From Candidatus Bathyarchaeota archaeon (GTDB taxonomy: Archaea > Thermoproteota > Bathyarchaeia > Bathyarchaeales > Bathyarchaeaceae), in the NCBI GenBank assembly GCA_020344715.1, contig CP070828.1, positions 656,120 to 664,616 of the forward strand: a DNA stretch of 8,497 nt, in the 5' to 3' direction. Of this stretch, positions 1 through 5,795 are shown piece after piece; the first letter of the stretch is position 1; every line of letters begins with the position of its first letter. The notes under the pieces were generated by a model. The model was not told where the DNA came from. It saw only the letters and a program-made list of their open reading frames with translations, and did not search any database. A program made the position numbers and the translations under genes.

Positions 1-247
1 GCTGAACCAAATTCTTGAAGTTGCCAGCTGTGATCGGCATATCATCATACAACTCAATCACAATATCGCCCATAGTCGTTCTGAGGCGAACTCGATCAGT
101 GCCTGAATCGTTTTTTCCCGCCATGCTAAACCACACGACGATTGCAGCAGCAATAACAACAAGAAAGAGTATTACCAACACGGGCTTTTTGCTTTTGCGA
201 GACCTCCGTCTGCGTGATCCATATTTGCCAGGTCTACGTGGAGCCAT
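1..247 (-). CDS. Membrane-anchored cyclophilin-type peptidyl-prolyl isomerase (N-terminal part, cut by window edge)
   Basis: The reverse complement reads from an ATG at 247-245 through 82 open codons to the left edge, so only the N-terminus is present. Residues 1-21 are extremely basic (a run of Arg/Lys including RRRRSRKSKK). Residues 22-40 form one hydrophobic helix, and a short polar linker (GKNDSGT) follows. From about residue 53 the opening strand of the cyclophilin fold is recognisable: LRTTMGDIVIELYDDMP, then TAGNFKNLV, which matches the family's start (T-x-x-G-x-I-x-x-E-L, then A-P-x-x-x-x-N-F). Cyclophilins catalyse cis-trans isomerisation of prolyl bonds. With the basic N-terminus inside, the catalytic domain would face outside the cytoplasmic membrane and help fold exported proteins. 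The catalytic Arg and most of the active site lie beyond the window, so activity cannot be judged. The family call is good; the orientation is inferred. Confidence 0.85.
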   Translation of the reverse strand, partial: MAPRRPGKYGSRRRRSRKSKKPVLVILFLVVIAAAIVVWFSMAGKNDSGTDRVRLRTTMGDIVIELYDDMPITAGNFKNLVQ

Positions 248-271
248 ATTCAGCATAGAGTCGCTACTACT

Positions 272-282
272 GATTAAAATGT
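272..282 (-). promoter_or_regulatory. TATA-like box for the cyclophilin gene
   Basis: On the minus strand an A/T-rich element reading ATTTTAATC lies about 30 bases upstream of the ATG at 247. With the usual archaeal spacing of about 25-27 bases from TATA centre to transcription start, the transcript would begin within a few bases of the start codon. That fits a leaderless or very short-leader mRNA and the absence of a Shine-Dalgarno sequence. The box is not a strong consensus match. Confidence 0.35.
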
Positions 283-360
283 ATCGTGTGCATGCATGAA
301 ATTCTTCGATACTTGGTGAAGACATAGGCTCAGCGGGTCTTCAGTGATTCAAAATTCGAT

Positions 361-1290
361 TTGCGTCCATATTCACTTCTAAGACAACCTCTGTTGATTA
401 GAGGATTAAGCACGTCACAAGCCACGAATGACTCCAACGCCTTCGCGCGGAAAAAGCTAAAATGTGCCGATTCCAACATCACCCAAGAAGACCTTGACAG
501 TATATGGGATGTAGGTATTGTGAAGAAAAATCGTGTCATCCAAACTTTGCTGGCCCATAAATCCATCCGACAATACACCGATGAAATCCCCTCTGAGGAG
601 GCTGTGAAGACAATCGTGAGAGCGGGTCAACAAGCTCCCTTTGCATACCAGTACTACAGTGTTCTGCTGTCCCGAAAAAGAGAGCAGCACCCGTACAAAG
701 CACCCCTTCTATTTACGATCTGTCTTGACTCTCACAAATTCGAACTCATCATGACTCGACGGAGGTGGAGACTTGTCATGAATGACCTTGCACTAATGCT
801 CTTAGGGATTCAAGATGCCGCCTTGATGGCGGAAAACATGGTCGTTGCCGGGAGAAGCTTAGGACTTGGAAGCTGTTTTCTTGGGAGTGCATTATGGAGA
901 GCTGACAAGATTGCAGAAAAGTACGACCTACCTCAGAGAGTCTTTCCTCTTGTACAGCTGGTTATGGGTTATCCCGCGGAAGACCCACAACCACGACCGA
1001 GATATCCGCTGGAATTCACTCTTTTTGAAGATAAATATCCAAAACTGAATGAAAACACAATTTCAGACGCAATGAAGCAAATGGATGAAGGATATCTCAC
1101 TCAAGACTACTACCGAAGATTAAAAGCAAAGATATCATTGCAAGCCAACCGCAAGGAAACCTTCACCTACGACGATTATAGCTGGACCGAACACATTTGC
1201 AGGAAGTTAGGTCAGTGGGATCCAAAGCCGGATGAGCTGCTTAAACAACTCGAAAAACGCGGGTTTTACCTTGCCAGTGCGCGCCATTGA
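361..1290 (+). CDS. Nitroreductase-family FMN-dependent oxidoreductase
   Basis: This is a flavin-dependent oxidoreductase of the nitroreductase superfamily; such enzymes use FMN and NAD(P)H to reduce nitro compounds, quinones or flavins, usually as cytoplasmic dimers. Numbering from the TTG at 361 (309 residues), the FMN-phosphate motif is HKSIRQYTDE at 66-75, with Arg70 the expected phosphate contact. GQQAPFAYQ at 89-97 is the second flavin loop, and GRSLGLGSCFLG at 164-175 plus LVMGYP at 200-205 form the C-terminal flavin/substrate region. Residues about 215-309 are a long charged tail, as in NfsA-type members. The start is uncertain. TTG at 361 is the first possible codon; TTG at 394 and GTG at 520 (256 residues, beginning just before the conserved domain) are alternatives, and none has a convincing ribosome binding site. 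The substrate cannot be read from sequence. It is divergent from the cyclophilin gene and 290 bases from the KaiC gene, so probably independent. Confidence 0.9.
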   Translation: MRPYSLLRQPLLIRGLSTSQATNDSNAFARKKLKCADSNITQEDLDSIWDVGIVKKNRVIQTLLAHKSIRQYTDEIPSEEAVKTIVRAGQQAPFAYQYYSVLLSRKREQHPYKAPLLFTICLDSHKFELIMTRRRWRLVMNDLALMLLGIQDAALMAENMVVAGRSLGLGSCFLGSALWRADKIAEKYDLPQRVFPLVQLVMGYPAEDPQPRPRYPLEFTLFEDKYPKLNENTISDAMKQMDEGYLTQDYYRRLKAKISLQANRKETFTYDDYSWTEHICRKLGQWDPKPDELLKQLEKRGFYLASARH

Positions 1291-1580
1291 TGCTAGCAGG
1301 ACATATTCATGAACCCAAGTATTTCTAAGTGAACACCAAAATAGGGAGTTTGCGTGGGAATTCAGGCGTCCTAGCCATTAGTTGCTGTTCTGCACGCGCG
1401 AGCCCGAAATAGTGTTTCCAGTTGAATCCTTGGATTAAAGATTGCTAAAAGGCTCTTCATTCTTAGCTATTCTGCGAATCAATGAACCACTAATGCAGAA
1501 ATGAATTATCGCTAAACATTCTTGATTCATAATCATTTTTAACGTACACAGATACCACTCGATAGTCAAAGGCGCCTAAC
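1291..1580 (+). other. Intergenic region upstream of the KaiC-like gene
   Basis: No tRNA, conserved RNA or convincing reading frame is seen in these 290 bases. Near the downstream end (about 1533-1541) is a T-rich, TATA-like stretch reading CATTTTTAA, 43 bases before the KaiC ATG. This would give a leader of roughly 17 bases that includes a weak Shine-Dalgarno-like AAAGGCG at 1568-1574. A loose inverted repeat, TTCTGC with GCAGAA about 19 bases apart, lies around 1468-1500 and is too weak to call. Confidence 0.35.
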
Positions 1581-2366
1581 ATGAAAGCCAGTTTAGAGTA
1601 TAGTATCTCTCCAGATGAAGCCGTTCAACCCGAAAGACTTTCCACAGGAGTCAAAGGCCTCGATGATATGCTTGGCGGCGGCTTGCCATCAAAACGTTGC
1701 GTGCTTGTTTGCGGTGGACCAGGCTCAGGAAAGACGATCTTCGGCATCCAATTTTTATGCAACGGTGTAACGAAATACGGTGAGACCGGTTTATACATAA
1801 CACTTGATGAAAGCCCATCGAAGCTTAGTGAGGACATGGCTGCTTTTGGTTGGGACCTCGAGAGATTGTGCAAAGATAACCAATTGGTGATCGTCGATGC
1901 TTCTCCGCTTCGCACTATTCCAGCTGACGTCAAAGTAGGCAACTTCACCATTCACAAGAAGGACTTCAGTATGCTCAGCCTAACCCACATTATAAAAAAC
2001 AAAGCTCAAGAGATCAACGCAAAACGTCTGGTCATTGACCCAATCACAATGTTTGTATTGCAGTATCCAGAAATCACAGAAAGACGTAACGCCATAGTGA
2101 ACCTATTTGAGGGACTCGCAGATCTTGGTACAACAAACTTACTGACGAGCGAACTTCGAGTCAATGTCCTTGAAAGAGAGATACAGCCTGAGGAGTTCCT
2201 GTCTGATGGTGTCCTCGTTTTCCATAGCTTTGTAGATAGTGGCAGGGTTGTCAAAGCTATCCAAATAGAAAAGATGCGCGGAATCTCTCACGACCATGAG
2301 CTTCGACCCTACAAGATAGTCAAACATGGCATCGAAGTGTTCGCAAGAGAAAGAATCTACAAGTAG
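1581..2366 (+). CDS. Soluble single-domain KaiC-like ATPase
   Basis: A RecA-superfamily ATPase of the KaiC family with one domain of 261 residues, against two in cyanobacterial KaiC (519 residues). The family opening STGVKGLDDMLGGGLP is at 21-36. Walker A, GGPGSGKT, is at 45-52. The pair of acidic residues that serve as catalytic carboxylates in KaiC is Asp76-Glu77 (ITLDESP). Walker B is LVID at 150-153. The family's intersubunit KMRG motif is at 231-234, followed by a histidine-containing loop and PYKI, the normal C-terminal strand of the fold. All parts for ATP binding and hydrolysis in a hexameric ring appear intact. There is no CII-type Ser/Thr autophosphorylation domain, no membrane segment and no other fused domain. 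Archaeal KaiC-like ATPases have been proposed as signalling hubs; ArlH of the archaellum is a relative. The next gene in the same direction carries a second, membrane-tethered KaiC-like domain, so the two may be partners. The exact role is unknown. Confidence 0.95.
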   Translation: MKASLEYSISPDEAVQPERLSTGVKGLDDMLGGGLPSKRCVLVCGGPGSGKTIFGIQFLCNGVTKYGETGLYITLDESPSKLSEDMAAFGWDLERLCKDNQLVIVDASPLRTIPADVKVGNFTIHKKDFSMLSLTHIIKNKAQEINAKRLVIDPITMFVLQYPEITERRNAIVNLFEGLADLGTTNLLTSELRVNVLEREIQPEEFLSDGVLVFHSFVDSGRVVKAIQIEKMRGISHDHELRPYKIVKHGIEVFARERIYK

Positions 2367-2424
2367 GTTAAAACGCCCGGATGCAAAAGCAAACCAAGAC
2401 AGGCATTTCTCTTCATCAGACCAA

Positions 2425-2441
2425 GCACTTCGGCGAAGTGC
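2425..2441 (+). terminator. Perfect 7-bp hairpin after the KaiC-like gene
   Basis: GCACTTC (2425-2431) and GAAGTGC (2435-2441) are exact inverted repeats around a three-base GGC loop, 58 bases after the stop codon at 2364-2366. It could be a transcript 3'-end structure or an attenuator before the membrane KaiC gene. No T-run follows directly, so the terminator label is tentative. Confidence 0.35.
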
Positions 2442-2445
2442 ACTG

Positions 2446-2468
2446 AACTGCTAATTCTAATTGCAGTT
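2446..2468 (+). repeat. Second inverted repeat in tandem with the first
   Basis: AACTGC-T-AATT (2446-2456) pairs with AATTGCAGTT (2459-2468) with one bulged T and a very tight loop; opening the inner pairs gives a normal loop. It starts five bases after the first hairpin and is followed by the T-rich stretch TCATAATGTTTTATT. The two hairpins plus T-rich DNA may together mark the end of the KaiC transcript, or the T-rich part may be the promoter of the next gene. Confidence 0.3.
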
Positions 2469-2501
2469 TCATAATGTTTTATTCAAAGCGAAGCACATGA
2501 A

Positions 2502-2612
2502 ATGCTTGAAAGATCTGGAAACAACGCGGTTGAAATTGAACTGGAGGTGAGTCGCATACAGCGAACTTCGCTCAACAGCCCTACGTTCGCTCATTGGACT
2601 CTCCGTGAATAA
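2502..2612 (+). CDS. Possible 36-codon ORF just upstream of the membrane KaiC gene
   Basis: An ATG at 2502 opens a frame of 36 codons ending in TAA at 2610-2612, so the stop abuts the GAGG ribosome binding site of the following gene. The peptide begins MLERSGNNAVEIELEVSRIQ, has no recognisable domain and no hydrophobic segment. An A/T-rich TATA-like stretch lies at about 2472-2483. A strong Shine-Dalgarno-like GGAGGTGA (2543-2550) lies inside it but has no usable start codon at the right distance. It could be a translated leader peptide, a remnant, or chance. Confidence 0.2.
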   Translation: MLERSGNNAVEIELEVSRIQRTSLNSPTFAHWTLRE

Positions 2613-2616
2613 GAGG
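2613..2616 (+). promoter_or_regulatory. Ribosome binding site of the membrane KaiC gene
   Basis: GAGG, within AAGAGGATT, lies 10 bases before the ATG at 2627 and supports that start. A second ATG at 2630 immediately follows and would shorten the protein by one residue only. Confidence 0.5.
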
Positions 2617-2626
2617 ATTCAGATTT

Positions 2627-5392
2627 ATGATGCATTTTCATTTCAGAAAGATCGTGGAAAAAAGGAGAAATCACTGGAAAATCCTACAGAAGATTATGGT
2701 CTGCTTATTCTTGCTCTTTACACTATCACAGCTTCTTTCCTTCAATATAAGCTCCGTGCGTTCTCAGCTATCTAACTTGCTGGTTTTCGCTGAGGCTTCG
2801 AGCTTCGCAAGGCTAGATGATATTGACCCCAGTGGGTGGTTCTATCAGGCCGTGCTTTACAATCCTACAGACAACGACGTGGTCGTCACAGGGCTGAGAT
2901 GGTGGTGTAACGCAAGTGCAGGAGTGGACTTCATTGACGCTATGAGAAACGCCAAATGCTATGATTCACGGTATTTCTCGAATCTTCCAACCGGATGGGC
3001 TTCAGCAAGCGAGGATAGAACAAGGTGGGAGTACCCCAATGGAACAATTTCTTTAACGATACCTCCTAAAGAGATAATCGTTACATGGATTGAAGTGCCA
3101 ACGAATTCTCGAAATAACAATGTCACATTGACAACATACTATGTGGAGGCGTGCTCAGGAAGTCAATGGATATCCTCACCATTGTATGATTCACATGGTG
3201 GGCACGACAAAATAACGAGCACCGTTTTCAGGGCAGATTTCAACTTAACAACCGACCCAAACGATGAAAAACAGAACATAACACAGCACAACCTCGAAAC
3301 TCCTGAATGGCTATTCAATGAAGATAGGTCAGTCATTGCCAATTTATCAACGAGAGCAAGGTTGATACCTGTTACCTCGTCGAGAAATACTGATGGCATC
3401 GACTACGCGACTGTGAACGTGACCTTGCCGTCTGGCTGGAGTTATGTGCCAAATTCCGCGTATAATCCCTATGACGAGACCATAACTCTCCATTCCGGCG
3501 ACGGCATTGACACGCTTGAATGGGATTTGGACAACGATGTCTATCGATATTCTGATAATCAATCTATGGCTCAAAACTACATCGAGTTCAACGTCACAAT
3601 TCCATGCGTTCCTGGTATTTGCAACTTCACGGTAACCTCAGCTATAACAAGTCAGATGGAATCATGGACAACGCCTGAAAATCAGGCTATCTATGTGGCT
3701 GTGAAAACTCCTCCAAATGCCACTTTTTCGTGCTCACCAACAACTCCTCTTACAGGTGAAGATGTGACTTTCAATGCTACATGCAGCTACGATCTCGATG
3801 GATATATCGCAAATTATTTCTGGGATTTCGGCGACGGAACCAACGCTACAAGCGTCATTGTTCAACACGCGTACGTTGACGACGGCAACTATACAGTTGA
3901 GCTCTTAGTTACAGACAATGATGGAATTTCAACAATGAAGACACGTGTCAAAACCATTCTGAATCGCGCTCCAGTTCCCTCTTTTGTAACCACACCTAAA
4001 CAACTGATAACCGGTCAGACGGTGACATTCAACGCTTCAGCGAGTTTTGATTCAGACGGCGGAATAGCAAGCTACAAGTGGGACTTTGGTGATGGTAACC
4101 TAACCACAATTTCAAGCTCAATCATTACTCATGGATATTCAAGTTCCGGAAATTATACAGCAACATTAACTATCTTCGACAACGACAATTTCTCAAACTC
4201 CTCAACGCTAATCCTGACAGTTCATAGAGTTGACGTTGCCATAGTTGACGTTGTTGTCCCAGTCAATAAAGCGCACATTGGACAAACTGTTGACATCACG
4301 ATTGTTGTTAGAAACGAAGGTACAGTTAACGCCACGTTTGACGTAGTGCTCTATGCAAATGATACAGTTGTCGAAACGCGAACGGTTCAAGATCTAATGC
4401 CATACGAAATGAGAAACCTAAACTTCACCTGGGACACCTCAAGTGTAGCAGAAAGCGGGATATACCAGGTCCGAGCTGAAGTTGGCGAAGTCCAATGGGA
4501 AACGGACGTTGCAGATAACATTGGCAAAACAGTGAACATAGAGATGGATTCCGAACTTCTTAACATATGGGACAGAATGAACTCATATGCAATACCGATA
4601 GGTATAGGATCTGTAATGATCTTTTCAGTAGTATTGGGGACGATACTGATTAGACGAAACAAACATGCAGTGACTCAAGAGACCCTGCCGTCAAAGGGAC
4701 TAGGAATTTTCGATACACTAGCTAGTGAAGTGATTCCCGACGCCTACTCAGTCATGATTGTTGGTGATGCGGGTTCTGGAAAAAGCGTTTTCTGTCAACA
4801 ATTGATGAACACCTATCTCAAGCAAGGAAAGCCGTGTATCTACGTCACGTACGACTGTTTTCCAAGTGAAATTAGAGAGAATATGAAAACTTTGGGTTGG
4901 AACACGTCGAAATATGAGCAAGATGAAACTCTACGTTTCGTTGATTGCTATTCATCCGTCGCTGGAGTCACACACCAAAATAAGCACCAAGTTGAAAAGC
5001 CCTTCGAACTTTCTGAACTGGGTATCGCTCTATCAATTGCAGTGGAAGATTGGACACAGAAGTCAACGAGAATCTTTCTTGATTCAACTGTGCCTCTTTT
5101 TACACGTTTAGAGCCGGCGAAAGTTGCTGAGTTTCTTCAAGACCGCACAGCAAAAATAAAGGGTGAAAACGGAGCGTTCTTTTTCACAATCGGAAAAGGA
5201 ATAGTTGAACCTGGACTTGCCCGACGGCTCGAAGAAATCGTCGACTGCGTCATCGAACTGGATAGACATGAGAAGAGGGTCGAAACAGAGAGAAGAATGC
5301 GCATAAACAAACTTCGAGGAAGAAGATTCCACCATGAGTGGATAACCTTTAGCATTGAACAAGGAAAACCTGCAATTTCTGATGAGACATGA
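2627..5392 (+). CDS. Transmembrane PKD/CARDB surface protein with a cytoplasmic KaiC-like ATPase domain
   Basis: A 921-residue receptor-like fusion. A basic N-terminus precedes a hydrophobic helix at about 22-40 (signal peptide or anchor). Residues about 55-360 are beta-rich, Trp/Tyr-rich ectodomain with no family I can name. Two PKD domains follow at about 362-445 and 447-533, each with the signature WDFGDG (399-404, 485-490), then a CARDB-like beta-sandwich at about 535-639. A second membrane helix at 653-675 ends in RRNKH, giving a cytoplasmic C-terminus. Residues about 690-915 align end to end with the KaiC fold: Walker A GDAGSGKS (713-720), Walker B IFLD (816-819), and intersubunit-type NKLRG (894-898). 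The KaiC catalytic acidic pair is Asp743-Cys744, so one carboxylate is missing and hydrolysis may be weak. I count 22 N-x-S/T sequons in the ectodomain against one in the cytoplasmic part, which supports the topology. PKD and CARDB domains usually mediate carbohydrate or protein contacts outside cells. A sensing role is inferred. Confidence 0.95.
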   Translation: MMHFHFRKIVEKRRNHWKILQKIMVCLFLLFTLSQLLSFNISSVRSQLSNLLVFAEASSFARLDDIDPSGWFYQAVLYNPTDNDVVVTGLRWWCNASAGVDFIDAMRNAKCYDSRYFSNLPTGWASASEDRTRWEYPNGTISLTIPPKEIIVTWIEVPTNSRNNNVTLTTYYVEACSGSQWISSPLYDSHGGHDKITSTVFRADFNLTTDPNDEKQNITQHNLETPEWLFNEDRSVIANLSTRARLIPVTSSRNTDGIDYATVNVTLPSGWSYVPNSAYNPYDETITLHSGDGIDTLEWDLDNDVYRYSDNQSMAQNYIEFNVTIPCVPGICNFTVTSAITSQMESWTTPENQAIYVAVKTPPNATFSCSPTTPLTGEDVTFNATCSYDLDGYIANYFWDFGDGTNATSVIVQHAYVDDGNYTVELLVTDNDGISTMKTRVKTILNRAPVPSFVTTPKQLITGQTVTFNASASFDSDGGIASYKWDFGDGNLTTISSSIITHGYSSSGNYTATLTIFDNDNFSNSSTLILTVHRVDVAIVDVVVPVNKAHIGQTVDITIVVRNEGTVNATFDVVLYANDTVVETRTVQDLMPYEMRNLNFTWDTSSVAESGIYQVRAEVGEVQWETDVADNIGKTVNIEMDSELLNIWDRMNSYAIPIGIGSVMIFSVVLGTILIRRNKHAVTQETLPSKGLGIFDTLASEVIPDAYSVMIVGDAGSGKSVFCQQLMNTYLKQGKPCIYVTYDCFPSEIRENMKTLGWNTSKYEQDETLRFVDCYSSVAGVTHQNKHQVEKPFELSELGIALSIAVEDWTQKSTRIFLDSTVPLFTRLEPAKVAEFLQDRTAKIKGENGAFFFTIGKGIVEPGLARRLEEIVDCVIELDRHEKRVETERRMRINKLRGRRFHHEWITFSIEQGKPAISDET

Positions 5393-5794
5393 AAAAGAGG
5401 GAAGAGTAGGGGAAATGTCTCTCTCAGAAATGGATCTAGTCAGACTACATAATCGGGGCTCGAGTGATACTACTCTTTTCACTTGCGCTTGAAGAATATT
5501 GCCACTTCTTCTCTTGCATTACACTGGACGTACCCGAATCCTGCTTCTTTCACTCGCTCTTCTTCACGCGCGAGCAGATGGAGAAGTATGTTGAGAACAA
5601 GAGATCTGAAAGATGAAACTTGATAATTTGATCGTCACCAATTAATCATCACAAAAAATCTATTCATGAGTGACGGTATACACAATTCCCACCACTGGAA
5701 ACTTTTCGAAGACGTAGCGCGCGCGAAATCTATTTAGTTTTTCGTAACGCAAGATGATCCATGATAGCGATATGCACGTACTGTTTTTGGTGCA
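5393..5794. other. Convergent intergenic region with candidate termination signals
   Basis: This gap separates the ends of the membrane KaiC gene (plus) and the Lon-type protease gene (minus). For the plus strand, T-runs of five occur at 5738-5742 and 5783-5787. For the minus strand, a run of six T (A6 on plus at 5653-5658) lies about 140 bases after the protease stop. Archaeal termination relies on such T-runs, so both genes could end inside this gap. The GC-alternating stretch around 5716-5725 is short. Decayed coding sequence on the minus strand is listed separately. Confidence 0.4.
5479..5730 (-). pseudogene. Probable remnant of a GNAT-type acetyltransferase
   Basis: A minus-strand frame open from 5634 to a TGA at 5479-5481 (51 codons) ends in AREEERVKEAGFGY and then QCNAREEVAIFFKRK. 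This resembles the last conserved block of GNAT acetyltransferases: a helix, a Gly-rich turn, then a strand with N-A-R and A-x-x-F(Y/F)-x-K just before the usual G-F. The stop falls exactly where G-F is expected. Upstream, in a second frame (codons ending at a TAG at 5660-5662), the string FPVVGIVYTVTHE looks like the GNAT central strand, so the two pieces would need a frameshift and loss of stops to join. No intact start or complete acetyl-CoA loop is visible. The alternative is chance resemblance in AT-rich spacer; the family call rests on pattern memory alone. Confidence 0.3.
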
Positions 5795-5795
5795 T
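5772..5795 (-). terminator. Small stem-loop at the end of the Lon-type protease gene
   Basis: ATGCAC (5772-5777) and GTGCAT (5790-5795) are inverted repeats around a 12-base loop, beginning at the last base of the protease stop codon. On the minus strand no T-run follows immediately. It may mark a processed 3' end or may be incidental. Confidence 0.25.

Noticed and set aside
15..299. Plus-strand open frame of 94 codons at the left edge
   Set aside because: It lies opposite the cyclophilin N-terminus, whose minus-strand translation shows a clear anchor and family motif; the plus-strand product has no recognisable feature.
1625..1951. Minus-strand open frame of 108 codons within the soluble KaiC-like gene
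   Set aside because: It is antisense to the Walker A and catalytic region of a clear KaiC-like protein; a shadow frame.
5108..5482. Minus-strand open frame of 124 codons across the end of the membrane KaiC gene
   Set aside because: Most of it is antisense to the well-supported KaiC domain, and its translation resembles no family.
1393..5575. Eleven-base repeat CACGCGCGAGC in two spacers (1393-1403 and 5565-5575)
   Set aside because: Only two copies in the same orientation with unrelated flanks; most likely chance in short GC-rich patches.
5620..5660. Perfect box C-like GTGATGA on the minus strand, considered as a C/D guide RNA
   Set aside because: No CTGA box D or D' follows at a suitable distance, so the C/D architecture is absent.
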